64,000 nucleotides of DNA from positions 1 through 64,000 of the forward strand of contig NZ_RYYS01000020.1 in NCBI RefSeq assembly GCF_004138215.1, given 5' to 3'. Below, in pieces: positions 51,040-61,498 of the stretch (position 1 is its first letter; each line of letters starts with the position of its first letter). Origin of the DNA: Anaerophilus nitritigenes. Its GTDB lineage: Bacteria > Bacillota > Clostridia > Peptostreptococcales > Thermotaleaceae. The position numbers and the translations under genes were made by a program. The notes under the pieces were generated by a model, which was given only the letters and a program-made list of their open reading frames with translations, was not told where the DNA came from and did no database searches.

Positions 51040-52561
51040 ATCTTTGATGTTTCAAGGAACAGCATCTTCTGTAGGAAAAAGTTTACTTACAGCTGCTTTT
51101 TGCAGGATTTTTCATCAAGATGGATACAAGGTAGCACCCTTTAAATCACAAAATATGGCACTTAATTCTTATATTACAAAAGACGGATTAGAAATGGGGA
51201 GAGCTCAAGTAGTACAAGCAGAAGCCTGTTATATGGAGCCTAATGTTTTAATGAATCCTGTTTTGTTAAAGCCTACTACAGATAAAAAATGCCAAGTAAT
51301 TTTAAATGGAAAAGTATATAAAAATATGTCTGCTGCTCAATACCATGATTTTAAGCCTGAACTTTTAGAAATGGTAAAAAAAACTTTTGATAAGCTTTCA
51401 AGTAAAAATGATATTGTAGTTATAGAGGGAGCTGGAAGTCCAGCAGAAATCAATTTAAGAGATAAAGATATTGTGAATATGGGCATGGCAGAGATTTCAG
51501 ATTCTCCAGTTATATTAATTGGAGATATAGATCGAGGAGGAGTATTTGCTTCTTTATATGGAACGATTATGTTACTTACAAAAGAAGAAAGAAAAAGAGT
51601 AAAAGGTGTTATTATTAATAAATTTAGAGGAGATATTAATATATTAGAGCCTGGAATTAAAATGCTTGAAGACCTTATTCATATTCCAGTACTAGGGGTA
51701 GTTCCATATTCTAATGTACAAATTGAAGATGAAGATAGTTTGGCTGAAAGATTTAGATACAAAAAAAATGAAGGAGCACAAATAGAAGTAGGGGTATTGT
51801 ATCTTCCGCATGTTTCAAATTTTACAGATTTTAATGTGTTTGAAACACAAGAAGATGTACATGTACGATATATTATGAGAGGGGAAAGAATTGGAGATCC
51901 AGATATTTTAATTATACCAGGGTCTAAAAATACTATTGAGGATTTGGTTTATTTAAGAGAAACAGGACTAGAAGAAGAAATTTTGAGACTTCATAGAAGA
52001 GGGAAACTCATTATAGGTATTTGTGGAGGCTATCAAATGCTTGGAAGAAGAATATCAGATCCTCATGAAACAGAAAGTAGTATAAAAGAAATAAATGGAT
52101 TGGGACTTTTAGATACAGAGACTATATTTGAATTAGAAAAAACAACAACACAAGTAAATGCAAAAGTTATTGCTAAGAAGGATCATTTCTTTTCAGAAGT
52201 TTTTGGCATGAATATTGAAGGATATGAAATTCATATGGGGCAGACCAAATTAGGAAAAGAAGCCACTTCATTTCATACTATTGTAAAGAGGTTAGATAAA
52301 GAAGTAAATATAGAAGATGGAGCTATCAATAAAGAAGGAAATGTAATGGGAACTTATATTCATGGAGTCTTTGATAACATTGGATTTACTAGAAAAATAT
52401 TAAATAATATTAGAAAGGCCAAAGGATTGGATGAAAAACAAAGCAGTGTAGAAACTTTTAGAGAGTTTAAGGAAAAAGAGTATGAAAAGCTTGCAAAGAT
52501 TGTTCGTGAAAATGTAGATTTAAATAAAATATATGAAATTTTACAAGGGGATAAAAAATGA
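51029..52561 (+). CDS. cbiP: Cobyric acid synthase
   Basis: A 510-residue glutamine amidotransferase (CobQ/CbiP) that amidates the b, d, e and g side chains of adenosylcobyrinic diamide. P-loop [63 protein letters not shown], and GATase Cys in [13 protein letters not shown] with [11 protein letters not shown]. Its stop overlaps the start of cbiB (ATGA). AGGAGTGG precedes the ATG. Confidence 0.96.
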   Translation: MKNKSLMFQGTASSVGKSLLTAAFCRIFHQDGYKVAPFKSQNMALNSYITKDGLEMGRAQVVQAEACYMEPNVLMNPVLLKPTTDKKCQVILNGKVYKNMSAAQYHDFKPELLEMVKKTFDKLSSKNDIVVIEGAGSPAEINLRDKDIVNMGMAEISDSPVILIGDIDRGGVFASLYGTIMLLTKEERKRVKGVIINKFRGDINILEPGIKMLEDLIHIPVLGVVPYSNVQIEDEDSLAERFRYKKNEGAQIEVGVLYLPHVSNFTDFNVFETQEDVHVRYIMRGERIGDPDILIIPGSKNTIEDLVYLRETGLEEEILRLHRRGKLIIGICGGYQMLGRRISDPHETESSIKEINGLGLLDTETIFELEKTTTQVNAKVIAKKDHFFSEVFGMNIEGYEIHMGQTKLGKEATSFHTIVKRLDKEVNIEDGAINKEGNVMGTYIHGVFDNIGFTRKILNNIRKAKGLDEKQSSVETFREFKEKEYEKLAKIVRENVDLNKIYEILQGDKK

Positions 52562-53493
52562 TTCACATATGCATAGGTTATTTATTCGATCTTTTATTTG
52601 GAGATCCTTACTTTATTCCTCATCCTATATGTTTAATTGGTAAATGTATTTCTAAAACAGAAACTTTTTTGAGAAAATTGGTAAAACATAGTAAAGATGA
52701 AAAAAATTTTGGAATTCTTTTGACTATGATTATTGTAGGTTCTACCTATGGAATTACTGTTGCTATTGTATTTTTTGCAAAATCTATTAATATTTATTTA
52801 GGATATGTGATAGAAGGATTTTTGATTTTTCAAATTCTTGCAGCTAAAAGTTTAGATAAAGAAAGTAGAAAAGTTTTAAATGCACTAGAAAAAAGTGATA
52901 TAGTAGAGGCTAGAAAATATTTATCTTACATTGTAGGAAGAGAAACGAGCAATTTAGATGAAAAAGAAATAATAAGAGCGACAGTAGAAACTATTGCTGA
53001 AAATGCTTCTGATGGAGTAATTGCACCTCTTTTTTATATTTTTATAGGAGGAGCACCTCTTGGTATGGCATATAAGGCTGCTAATACATTAGATTCTATG
53101 GTAGGATATAAAAACGAGAAGTATATTAATTTTGGATGGGCTTCTGCCAAATTTGATGATCTACTTAATTATATACCTGCAAGATTGACAGCGATGTTTA
53201 TGATTATAGGGTCCTTTTATCTTTTTTATGATTATAAAAATGCTATAAAAATAGTAAGAAGAGATCATAAAAATCACAAAAGTCCAAATTGTGGGTATCC
53301 AGAATCTGCCACAGCAGGAGCGTTAAATATTCGGCTAGGAGGAACAAATACTTATTTTGGACAAGAAATATACAAGCCTACTATTGGAGATGAAATAGAT
53401 TTATTAGAAAAAGATCATATAAAAAAATCTATAAAAATAATGTATGCATCTTCCGTAGTCGGATTTTTAGTATTTTATTTTATGTTTGGCTAA
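52558..53493 (+). CDS. cbiB: Adenosylcobinamide-phosphate synthase
   Basis: Integral membrane enzyme of 311 residues that attaches the aminopropanol arm to adenosylcobyric acid. It shows [25 protein letters not shown], the [26 protein letters not shown] motif and [28 protein letters not shown]-like sequence. Four to five membrane helices are seen. It follows cbiP with ATGA overlap and works with CobD and PduX. Confidence 0.94.
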   Translation: MIHICIGYLFDLLFGDPYFIPHPICLIGKCISKTETFLRKLVKHSKDEKNFGILLTMIIVGSTYGITVAIVFFAKSINIYLGYVIEGFLIFQILAAKSLDKESRKVLNALEKSDIVEARKYLSYIVGRETSNLDEKEIIRATVETIAENASDGVIAPLFYIFIGGAPLGMAYKAANTLDSMVGYKNEKYINFGWASAKFDDLLNYIPARLTAMFMIIGSFYLFYDYKNAIKIVRRDHKNHKSPNCGYPESATAGALNIRLGGTNTYFGQEIYKPTIGDEIDLLEKDHIKKSIKIMYASSVVGFLVFYFMFG

Positions 53494-53514
53494 AAGAATA
53501 AAGGGAGAGGTAGG

Positions 53515-54594
53515 ATGAAGCGAGCAGAGCATGGCGGAAATATATATGAAATTGTACAAAGATTAGGGATAAAAGAAGAAGAAATTATAGATTTTAGTGC
53601 AAATATCAATCCACTGGGAATTCCAAAAGATTTTAAAGAATGTTTACTTTTGAATATAAATAAGATTCAAAAGTATCCAGATCCTACATATAAGGATCTG
53701 ATCAAGGAGATTTCAGAGTATCACAAAATAGATTCATCTTGGATTAGTGTAGGAAATGGTGCAACAGAAGTAATTTTTTCTATGGTTCGTGAAATAAAAC
53801 CCAAAAATAGTTTGATTTTATCACCTACTTTTTTAGAATATGAAAGAGCACTAAAAAAAGTAGGAAGTCACATAGAATATTATGAATTACAAGAAAAAAA
53901 TAATTTTCAAATAGAGGATGACTTTTTTAATAAGCTACATGATGATATAGATCTAGTGATTCTTTGTAACCCCAATAATCCAACAAGTCAGTTAATTGTC
54001 AAAAGTCAAATGAAAAAGATATTAAATATATGCAAAGCTAGAAATATTCATCTAATGATGGATGAAGCTTTTATGGAGTTTGTAGAAAATGGTGATCAAG
54101 AAAGTATGATCCCACTTTTAAAAGATTATGAGCGTATGTATATCATTAAAGCATTAACAAAATTTTATGCATTGCCAGGATTAAGAATAGGATATGGATT
54201 AAGTTCTAATATGAAAATATTAAAAAATATCAGAAATAACCAAGAGCCTTGGAGTATTAATAGTTATGCAGCTATGGCAGGCATGGTTTTAAAAGATGAA
54301 GTTTATATACAAAAAAGCAAAGAATGGATTACAAAAGAAAGAAAAAGACTATATGAAGAGCTAATAAAGATCAAAACTTTAAAAGTGTATCCTCCGAGTT
54401 CAAATTATATATTATTTAAATACTTGGGATCAAATAAAAATTTAAAAGAAGCTTTACTCAAAAGTAAAATATTGATTAGAAGCTGTGATAACTATAAGAA
54501 TTTAGATGATTCATTTTATCGTATTGCCATTAAAGATAAAGAGTGTAATCTAAAATTGTTAAAAGCATTAAAAGAGGTATCTTATGAAGATTAA
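53515..54594 (+). CDS. cobD: Threonine-phosphate decarboxylase
   Basis: PLP-dependent aminotransferase-fold enzyme of 359 residues that makes aminopropanol phosphate from threonine phosphate. It shows HGGNIYEI, IDFSANINPLGIP, GNGATEVIF, NPNNPTSQLI and the PLP Lys in IIKALTKFYALPGLRIGYG. The related HisC is excluded by the adjacent PduX-like kinase and cbiB. Its end overlaps the pduX start by 11 bases. Confidence 0.93.
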   Translation: MKRAEHGGNIYEIVQRLGIKEEEIIDFSANINPLGIPKDFKECLLLNINKIQKYPDPTYKDLIKEISEYHKIDSSWISVGNGATEVIFSMVREIKPKNSLILSPTFLEYERALKKVGSHIEYYELQEKNNFQIEDDFFNKLHDDIDLVILCNPNNPTSQLIVKSQMKKILNICKARNIHLMMDEAFMEFVENGDQESMIPLLKDYERMYIIKALTKFYALPGLRIGYGLSSNMKILKNIRNNQEPWSINSYAAMAGMVLKDEVYIQKSKEWITKERKRLYEELIKIKTLKVYPPSSNYILFKYLGSNKNLKEALLKSKILIRSCDNYKNLDDSFYRIAIKDKECNLKLLKALKEVSYED

Positions 54595-55465
54595 AGCAAT
54601 TTGTCCTGCTTCTTGTGGAGAATTATTGCAAGGATATATAAAAGATGGAGAAAAATTAATATCTTATCCCATAGACATTTATTCTGTAGTTACTTTGGAA
54701 GAATGTAAAAATCCAATAAGGGATAATAATAAGAAAAAAGCTATAGAGGCTATGTATAAAACTCTTAATTTTTTTGGACAATCTTTTCAAATAGGAGATA
54801 ACATAAGTCTAGACATTCATTCAGATATTCCTATAGAAAAAGGTATGGCAAGCAGTACAGCAGATTTAGCAGCAACAATTCTAGCTACAGCTACTTATTT
54901 AGGTAAACAAATAACAGATGAAGATTTAGCAAAAATATGTACTCAAATAGAGCCTACAGATAGTACTATTTTTAAAAAATTGACTTTATTTGATCACTTA
55001 AAGGGTATAAAAGTAAAAAGCTTTGATTGGAATCCTAATCTTGATATATGGGTATTGGAATCAAGAGATCAAGTAAATACCCAGACTTTTAGAAAAAATA
55101 ATTATGAAGCTCTACGAATACAAAATAAAGAAAATATAGAAAAAGCATATGAAGTTTTTGAGAAAAGTTACTTGAAAAAAGATTTTCATCTTTTAGGGAA
55201 ATCTGCAAATATAAGTTCAATGACAAACCAAAATATACTTTATAAAAATAGATTAGAAGAAATTATAGATATAGCATTAAATATGAATTGTTATGGAGTG
55301 AATGTAGCTCATAGTGGGACAGTGTTAGGTATTTTATTTCAAAGGGATCAAGTAGATATAGAAAGGCTTATGAAAGAAATGGAACGAAAATACATTTTTG
55401 AAATTTATTACAAAAATTATTTTGCAAAAATGGTAGAAGGTGGACCGAAAATTCTATACAAATAA
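54584..55465 (+). CDS. pduX: L-threonine kinase (PduX-like)
   Basis: A 293-residue GHMP kinase with CPASCGELLQGYIKDG, the ATP motif IPIEKGMASSTADLAATILATA, and the C-terminal GVNVAHSGTVLGILF. In Salmonella PduX phosphorylates L-threonine for the cobalamin aminopropanol arm. The place between cobD and cbiC agrees with this. The protein is predicted soluble. Overlaps cobD by 11 bases. Confidence 0.88.
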   Translation: MKIKAICPASCGELLQGYIKDGEKLISYPIDIYSVVTLEECKNPIRDNNKKKAIEAMYKTLNFFGQSFQIGDNISLDIHSDIPIEKGMASSTADLAATILATATYLGKQITDEDLAKICTQIEPTDSTIFKKLTLFDHLKGIKVKSFDWNPNLDIWVLESRDQVNTQTFRKNNYEALRIQNKENIEKAYEVFEKSYLKKDFHLLGKSANISSMTNQNILYKNRLEEIIDIALNMNCYGVNVAHSGTVLGILFQRDQVDIERLMKEMERKYIFEIYYKNYFAKMVEGGPKILYK

Positions 55466-55478
55466 TAGGAGGCATAAC

Positions 55479-56099
55479 ATGAGTGAATATATAAAAATTC
55501 CCCATTTAATAGAAGAAAGAAGTTTTGAAATTATTACAGAAGAATTAGGAGATAAAACTTTTCCAGAGGAAATTGGAAAAATTGTAAAACGTATTATTCA
55601 TACTACAGCAGATTTTGAGTATGCAGATCTTACGATTATTTCTCCTGATGCAATACAAAAAGGAAAAGAAGCTATAAAATCAGGAGCTCATATTGTTACA
55701 GACACAAAAATGGCAATGTCAGGAATTAATAAAAATAGAGTAGCTCAGTATGGTGGAGAAGTACATTGCTTTATTTCTGATGAAGATGTCTCTCAAACAG
55801 CAAAAGAACAAGGGACTACAAGAGCTATGGCAGCTATGAAAAAAGCAGTGAAAGACCCTAAAAATAAAATATTTGTAATTGGAAATGCACCTACGGCACT
55901 TTTCACTTTAAAAGAATGTATAGAAAAAGGAGAAGTAAAGCCAGACCTTGTTATAGGAGTGCCTGTAGGATTTGTAGGAGCGGCTGAATCAAAAGATGAA
56001 TTTTCAAGCTTGGATGTTCCATATATTATTGTAAAGGGACGTAAAGGTGGAAGTACAGTAGCAGCAGCTATTGTAAATGCCATTTTATATATGCTATAA
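55479..56099 (+). CDS. cbiC: Cobalt-precorrin-8 methylmutase
   Basis: A 206-residue enzyme of the CbiC/CobH family that migrates the C11 methyl to C12. It has IKIPHLIEERSFEIITEE, IIHTTADFEYADL with the catalytic His, VTDTKMAMSGINK and IGVPVGFVGAAESKDE. The ATG at 55479 has AGGAGG six bases upstream. Spaced 13 bases both to the previous and to the next gene. Confidence 0.95.
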   Translation: MSEYIKIPHLIEERSFEIITEELGDKTFPEEIGKIVKRIIHTTADFEYADLTIISPDAIQKGKEAIKSGAHIVTDTKMAMSGINKNRVAQYGGEVHCFISDEDVSQTAKEQGTTRAMAAMKKAVKDPKNKIFVIGNAPTALFTLKECIEKGEVKPDLVIGVPVGFVGAAESKDEFSSLDVPYIIVKGRKGGSTVAAAIVNAILYML

Positions 56100-56112
56100 A
56101 GAAGGAGAGAAA

Positions 56113-57231
56113 ATGGATAAGTATATTATAAAGAATGGTAAAAAAATGAAATATGGATATACAACAGGTTCCTGTGCAGCAGCAGCTTCTAAAGCTGCTG
56201 CTTTGATGGCTATTAATGGAGAAAAGGTAGATTTTGTAAGAATTGATACTCCAAAAGGATGGATCATAGATATAGAAGTACAAGAATATGAAATGAAAAA
56301 GGATTGGGCCTTTTGTGCAGTACAAAAAGATGCAGGAGATGATCCTGACAATACCCATGGCATATTTATTCATGCAGTGGTAGAAATTATAGATGAACCC
56401 AAAATCCAGATCAAAGGAGGAATAGGAGTAGGAGTAGTTACAAAACCTGGGCTTTCTATATCTCCTGGCAATCCAGCTATTAATCCAGTTCCTCAAAAGA
56501 TGATTCAAAAAGAAGTAAGAGAAGTTTTGCCTAAAGATAAAGGTGCCATTATTACTATTTCTGTACCCAATGGAGAAGAAATTGCAAAAAAAACATTTAA
56601 TCCTAGACTTGGAATTGTAGGAGGTATCTCTATTTTAGGAACCTCTGGAATTGTAGTTCCTATGTCAGAGGAAGCTTATAGAGAATCTTTGGCTATAGAG
56701 ATGAAAGCTGCAATTTATGAAAATCCAGAGAAGATTATTTTGGTACCAGGAAATTTTGGAGAAGATTTAGCGATCCATTATTATCATTTAGAAAAACAAA
56801 AGATAGCAAAGATAAGTAATTTTGTAGGTTTTATATTAGAAAAATGTGTAGAATACAAAGTCAAAAAAGTGCTTATGATTGGACATATAGGTAAGTTTGT
56901 TAAGCTAGTAGGAGGTATTTTTCATACCCATAGTAAGGTTTCTGATGCAAGAATAGAAATATTAGCAGCAAACATGGCTTTAATGGGAGCACCTAGCTTT
57001 GTAATAGAAGAATTATTTGATTGTGTCACAACAGAAGCTGCAATAGAAGTCATTGAAAAAAGAGGTTATGAAGGAGTTTATGAAAAACTATGTAACAAAG
57101 CAGAAGAAAGATGTAGAATTAGAGTGCATGATGAATTAGAAATAGGAGTTATTATGTTTGGGATGGGGCAAAAGATTTTAGGTGAAGGGAGAATTGCCCA
57201 AAAATTATTGGAGGAATTTAAAAATGAGTAA
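56113..57231 (+). CDS. cbiD: Cobalt-precorrin-5B C1-methyltransferase
   Basis: A 372-residue CbiD with YGYTTGSCAAAASKAAALM, the Pro- and Asp-rich DDPDNTHGIFIHA, GVGVVTKPGLSISPGNPAINPVP and MIGHIGKFVKLVGGIFHTHSKVSDAR. It methylates C1 in the anaerobic route; its presence marks a cobalt-early path. The ATG at 56113 has AAGGAGAGA upstream. Overlaps cbiE by 8 bases. Confidence 0.96.
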   Translation: MDKYIIKNGKKMKYGYTTGSCAAAASKAAALMAINGEKVDFVRIDTPKGWIIDIEVQEYEMKKDWAFCAVQKDAGDDPDNTHGIFIHAVVEIIDEPKIQIKGGIGVGVVTKPGLSISPGNPAINPVPQKMIQKEVREVLPKDKGAIITISVPNGEEIAKKTFNPRLGIVGGISILGTSGIVVPMSEEAYRESLAIEMKAAIYENPEKIILVPGNFGEDLAIHYYHLEKQKIAKISNFVGFILEKCVEYKVKKVLMIGHIGKFVKLVGGIFHTHSKVSDARIEILAANMALMGAPSFVIEELFDCVTTEAAIEVIEKRGYEGVYEKLCNKAEERCRIRVHDELEIGVIMFGMGQKILGEGRIAQKLLEEFKNE

Positions 57232-57853
57232 GATTTATGTACTTGGAATAGGCCCTGGTCATAAAGACTACATTTTACCTGTTGTTATGAATACAATTTA
57301 TAATTGTGATGTATTAATTGGAGGAAAAAGACATTTAGAGGATTTTAAAGATTTAGGAAAAGAAATGCTTTATATAGGATCGAATTTGAAAGAACTTATA
57401 CAGTATACAAAAGAAAATCAACAAAATAAAAAAATAGCATATCTTCTTTCGGGAGATACAGGTTTTTATAGCATGTTGAGTTTTTTAAAAAAGTATTTTA
57501 AATCAAATGAATTAGAAGTAATTCCAGGAATTAGTTCGTATCAATATTTAATGGCAAAAGTAGGACAAACTTGGCATGATGCATATATAGGAAGTCTTCA
57601 TGGAAGAGAATTTGATTTTTTAGAGGTAGTAAAAAAATATAAGAAAGTAATTCTATTGACAGATCAAAAATATTCTCCAAAGGAAATTGCAAGAAAAATG
57701 ATCAATGATCATATACAAGGAAAAATCATGATTATAGGAGAAAATCTTTCTTATCCAAATGAAAAAATTACGATTGCTTCTTTAGAAGAAGTAATTCATA
57801 TAAGTGAATTTAATATGTGCGTGGTGGTGATTGTAGATGAATTGGAAATTTAA
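57224..57853 (+). CDS. cbiE: Cobalt-precorrin-7 C5-methyltransferase
   Basis: A 209-residue tetrapyrrole methylase with VLGIGPGHKDYILP, YLLSGDTGFYSML and IPGISSYQYLMAKVGQTWHDA. It is separate from cbiT here, whereas in many bacteria the two are fused (CobL). The ATG at 57224 has GGAGG upstream, and its stop overlaps the cbiT start by 17 bases. Confidence 0.93.
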   Translation: MSKIYVLGIGPGHKDYILPVVMNTIYNCDVLIGGKRHLEDFKDLGKEMLYIGSNLKELIQYTKENQQNKKIAYLLSGDTGFYSMLSFLKKYFKSNELEVIPGISSYQYLMAKVGQTWHDAYIGSLHGREFDFLEVVKKYKKVILLTDQKYSPKEIARKMINDHIQGKIMIIGENLSYPNEKITIASLEEVIHISEFNMCVVVIVDELEI

Positions 57854-58427
57854 AACTCCTGGAATACCAGATGAACATTTTATTAGAGGAAAAGTTCCTA
57901 TGACAAAAGAAGAAGTACGAGCTCTTACTATTTCTAAACTTAGATTAAAAGAAGATCTAGTTATGATAGATATAGGAGCAGGAACAGGATCTATTTCGAT
58001 TGAATCAGCTCATATTTGTAAAAAGGTAATAGCTATTGAAAGAAATCCTGAAGGAATAGAACTCATAAAAAAAAATAGTGAAAAATTTAATGTATCTATA
58101 GAAATTATTCACAACAATGGAATAGATGCCCTAAAAGAAATAGATACCTTTGATAGAGCTTTTATTGGGGGTAGCGGAGGAGAGTTAGAAGAAATTATAA
58201 AGTTATGTTATGAAAAATTAACAAATGAAGGAATTTGTGTAGTCAATTGTATTACTATTGAGACTTTATATAAGTCTATGGAGTTTTTGAAGTCTACTGG
58301 ATTTAAAGATATAGATCTAAGTTCTATCAATATATCCAAAGGAAAAGCATTAGGAAAATATACACTTATGGAAGCTTTAAATCCTATTTATATTATAGCA
58401 GCTAAAAAACAAAAGGAGGAAATATAA
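57837..58427 (+). CDS. cbiT: Cobalt-precorrin-6B C15-methyltransferase (decarboxylating)
   Basis: A 196-residue SAM methyltransferase with GIPDEHFIRGKVPMTKEEVRALTISKL, the SAM loop MIDIGAGTGSISIESA, and FIGGSGGELEEII. It methylates C15 and decarboxylates the C12 acetate. The stop overlaps the cbiF start by one base. Confidence 0.94.
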   Translation: MNWKFKTPGIPDEHFIRGKVPMTKEEVRALTISKLRLKEDLVMIDIGAGTGSISIESAHICKKVIAIERNPEGIELIKKNSEKFNVSIEIIHNNGIDALKEIDTFDRAFIGGSGGELEEIIKLCYEKLTNEGICVVNCITIETLYKSMEFLKSTGFKDIDLSSINISKGKALGKYTLMEALNPIYIIAAKKQKEEI

Positions 58428-59179
58428 TGGTATATTTCATAGGAGCAGGACCAGGAGATCCAGATTTAATCACAGTAAAGGGAAGAAAAATTGTAGAAAA
58501 AGCAGATGTGATTATTTATGCAGGATCTTTAGTAAACAAAGAAATCATTAATTGCAGAAAAGAAGAAGCACAAGTTTATAATAGTGCATCTATGACACTA
58601 GAAGAAGTTATTGAGGTTATAGAAAAAGCAGAACTAGAAAAACAATTAGTAGCCAGAGTTCATACAGGAGATCCAAGTATTTATGGTGCCATAAGAGAAC
58701 AAATAGATATATTAGAGGAAAAGAAAATTTCTTATGAAGTGATTCCAGGAGTAAGTTCTTTTGTAGGAGCAGCAGCGGCTATCGGCAAAGAATTTACTTT
58801 ACCAGGAATTACTCAAACTGTTATTCTTACAAGAATGGAAGGAAGAACTCCAGTTCCTGAGAAAGAAAGCTTAGAGAGTTTAGCTAAGCATAAGGCTTCT
58901 ATGTGTATATTTTTATCTGTTCATATGATTGGTGAAGTAGTTAAAAAACTTTTAACTCATTATGAGAGTCATACACCTATTGCAGTGATTCAAAAGGCTA
59001 CTTGGGAAGATCAAAAAATTGTATTAGGAACATTAGAAGATATTGAGAAAAAGGTGAAAAAAGCAGATATTAAAAAGACAGCTCAAATATTAGTAGGTCA
59101 TTTTCTAGGAAATGAGTATGAATATTCTAAGCTTTATGATAAGACATTTTCTCATGAATATAGGAATGCAAAGAAATGA
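58427..59179 (+). CDS. cbiF: Cobalt-precorrin-4 C11-methyltransferase
   Basis: A 250-residue tetrapyrrole methylase with YFIGAGPGDPDLITVKGRKI, VARVHTGDPSIYGAIREQID and VIPGVSSFVGAAAAIGKEFTLPGITQTVILTRMEGRTPVPE, the CbiF/CobM signature. GGAGGAAATATA precedes the ATG. Overlaps cbiG by four bases (ATGA). Confidence 0.95.
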   Translation: MVYFIGAGPGDPDLITVKGRKIVEKADVIIYAGSLVNKEIINCRKEEAQVYNSASMTLEEVIEVIEKAELEKQLVARVHTGDPSIYGAIREQIDILEEKKISYEVIPGVSSFVGAAAAIGKEFTLPGITQTVILTRMEGRTPVPEKESLESLAKHKASMCIFLSVHMIGEVVKKLLTHYESHTPIAVIQKATWEDQKIVLGTLEDIEKKVKKADIKKTAQILVGHFLGNEYEYSKLYDKTFSHEYRNAKK

Positions 59180-60237
59180 AAGCAATTATAACCCTTACAA
59201 AAGGAGGGGCTTGTTTAGGATATAGATTATTAAAGAATATGGATAATACTGTATTGTATGTAAATTCTAAATTTATAATAAAAGAAGATAATATATATCC
59301 TATCAAAGAAAAATTTTCCGATTTTGTATCAAAACTATTTAATCAATATGAATGTTTGATATTTATTATGGCTACAGGGATTGTAGTAAGAACTATTGCT
59401 CCAAATATAAAAGATAAAAAAGCAGATCCAGCAATCCTTGTTTTAGATGAAAAAGGAAAAAATGTGATTAGTCTTTTATCTGGACATATTGGAGGAGCTA
59501 ATGAGTATACAAAACATATTGCTATAATATTAGGGGCTAACCCTGTGATTACTACAGCTTCAGATGTAAATGACTCAATAGCAATAGATACTTTATCTAT
59601 GATGATCGGTGGAGAAATTGAAAATTTTAGTGATGCTACAAAGATTACAGCTCATATTGTCAATGGGGAAAAGGTAGGGATTGATTCAGATATTCCAATA
59701 AACATCCCTTTACCTGAGAATATAGTATATATTAAAGATCATATAAAAAACTGTATAGGAATGATTTATATTACAAATAAAGAAAAAATAAAACCTATTG
59801 CAATAGATCAGGTAATCATAAGACCCAAAAATATTATACTAGGGATAGGTTGTAGGAGAAGAAAATCAAAAGAAGAAATATTAAAGGCCATTGATGATTG
59901 TCTAGAAAAGCTTAATATTTCAAAAAAATCTATCAAACATATAGCAACTGTAGATTTAAAAAAAGATGAAAAAGGACTTATAGAAGCAGCTAAAGAATTA
60001 AAAATTCCACTTATGATTATAGCTAGAGAAGAGATCAAAAAAGTACAAGATCAGTTTGAAGGATCTGAATTTGTAAAAAAAATTACTGGAGTGGGAGCTG
60101 TTTGTGAGCCAGTAGCTTATTTAAGTGGTAAGGATGGGAATTTTATTCAAAACAAAAAAAAGTATGATGGAATAACCATAGCAGTCTTTGAAGAAGGTGA
60201 TAATAATGGAAATCGTAGTAGTAGGTGTAAATCATAA
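59176..60237 (+). CDS. cbiG: Cobalt-precorrin-5A hydrolase
   Basis: A 353-residue CbiG that opens the delta-lactone of cobalt-precorrin-5A and releases acetaldehyde. Seen are IIALTKGGACLGYRL-like start, FIMATGIVVRTIAPNIKDKKADPAILVLDEKGKNVISLLSGHIGGANE and the C-terminal ILGIGCRRRKSKEEIL. CbiG is unique to the anaerobic route. The last 32 bases overlap hemA in another frame. Confidence 0.93.
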   Translation: MKAIITLTKGGACLGYRLLKNMDNTVLYVNSKFIIKEDNIYPIKEKFSDFVSKLFNQYECLIFIMATGIVVRTIAPNIKDKKADPAILVLDEKGKNVISLLSGHIGGANEYTKHIAIILGANPVITTASDVNDSIAIDTLSMMIGGEIENFSDATKITAHIVNGEKVGIDSDIPINIPLPENIVYIKDHIKNCIGMIYITNKEKIKPIAIDQVIIRPKNIILGIGCRRRKSKEEILKAIDDCLEKLNISKKSIKHIATVDLKKDEKGLIEAAKELKIPLMIIAREEIKKVQDQFEGSEFVKKITGVGAVCEPVAYLSGKDGNFIQNKKKYDGITIAVFEEGDNNGNRSSRCKS

Positions 60238-61498
60238 AAATGCACCTGTTGAGATTAGAGAAAAAGTATCTTTTGGTAACAATGATTTACAAAATGCATA
60301 TGAATATTTAGAAGAAAATTCTTATATCGAAGAAGTAGTGATCTTATCTACTTGTAATAGAAGTGAGATTACCGCTTTTGTAAAAGATGAAGAAAAAGGA
60401 ATTGAAATTCTAAAAAATTTTTATAAAGACTTTTTTTCATTAAAAGATATGATGGATGATTATTTTTTTGTGAAAAATTCAGATGAAGCTGTAAAACATG
60501 TATTTCAATTAGCAGCTGGGCTTGAATCTTTAATTTTAGGAGAAGATCAAATTTTAGGACAAGTAAGAAATGCTCATGAATATGCTTTAGAAATAGGAAA
60601 AACAGGAAAAGTTTTAAACAAACTTTATAGAGAAGTCATTACTACTGCTAAAAAAATTAAAAGGGAAACAGCTATTTCACAAAATTCTCTATCAATTAGT
60701 TCTATAGCAGTAAAATTTATTGAAGAAATATTTGAGGATTTAAAAAAGAAAAAGGTGTTAGTCATCGGTGTTGGAACTATGAGTCGTATTGCTATTGAAA
60801 ACTTAATTGCTAAGGGAGTAAAAGAAATATATGTAACAAATAGAACTGTAGGACATGTGATTGATTTATCAGAGAGATATAAAGAAATTCAGGTAGTAGA
60901 GTTTTCTAAAAGATATGAATGGATTTCAAAAGTGGATATTATTATAAGTTCTACAAGTGCGCCTCATTATGTTTTAAAGAAAGATAAATTTATGAAATAT
61001 CATGATGGAGAAAAAGTCTGTATGGTGGATATTGCTATCCCTAGAGATATTGAGCCTCAAATAGGAAAATTAGAAGGGGTATCTTTATATGAGTTAGATG
61101 CTTTAAAAAGAGTATCTCTTGAAAATATGGAATCACGATTAGAAGCAGCAAAAGATGCTATTAAAATAATTATTGAAGAATGTATTGAATTTGAAAATTG
61201 GTACAATTGTCTTTCTATTTTTCCTGTTATAGAAGAACTTCAAGAATATAGTACAGAAATTTTAGAGACAGAAATAGAAAGTTTAATAAATAGACTTGAA
61301 GATGCTTCACAGAAGGATCAAGAATTAATTCAAATTGTTATGAGAAGTCTTACGAAAAAATTGTTAAAAAGACCTATTCTTAATTTAAAAAGGGCTGGAG
61401 AAGATCGAAAAGGAAGATTGTATGCTCAAATTGCTAGTGAATTGTTTGGAATGAATATATACAGTTGTAAAAAAGACAGGAGGCAAACAAATGAATAA
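60206..61498 (+). CDS. hemA: Glutamyl-tRNA reductase
   Basis: NADPH-dependent enzyme of 430 residues that makes glutamate semialdehyde, the first step of tetrapyrrole formation. It shows VVGVNHKNAPVEIREK, ILSTCNRSEITAF (Cys nucleophile), ESLILGEDQILGQVRNAHE, VLVIGVGTMSRIAIENL and the C-terminal dimer domain. The ATG at 60206 with GAAGGTGA upstream is favoured over the GTG-frame start at 60188; the gene starts inside cbiG. Placement in a B12 riboswitch operon ties the entry of the pathway to cobalamin supply. Confidence 0.95.
   Translation: MEIVVVGVNHKNAPVEIREKVSFGNNDLQNAYEYLEENSYIEEVVILSTCNRSEITAFVKDEEKGIEILKNFYKDFFSLKDMMDDYFFVKNSDEAVKHVFQLAAGLESLILGEDQILGQVRNAHEYALEIGKTGKVLNKLYREVITTAKKIKRETAISQNSLSISSIAVKFIEEIFEDLKKKKVLVIGVGTMSRIAIENLIAKGVKEIYVTNRTVGHVIDLSERYKEIQVVEFSKRYEWISKVDIIISSTSAPHYVLKKDKFMKYHDGEKVCMVDIAIPRDIEPQIGKLEGVSLYELDALKRVSLENMESRLEAAKDAIKIIIEECIEFENWYNCLSIFPVIEELQEYSTEILETEIESLINRLEDASQKDQELIQIVMRSLTKKLLKRPILNLKRAGEDRKGRLYAQIASELFGMNIYSCKKDRRQTNE

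Noticed and set aside
55793-56508. Overlapping minus-strand frames opposite cbiC/cbiD
   Set aside because: Cysteine- and phenylalanine-rich shadow frames with no ribosome binding site, antisense to conserved cobalamin genes.
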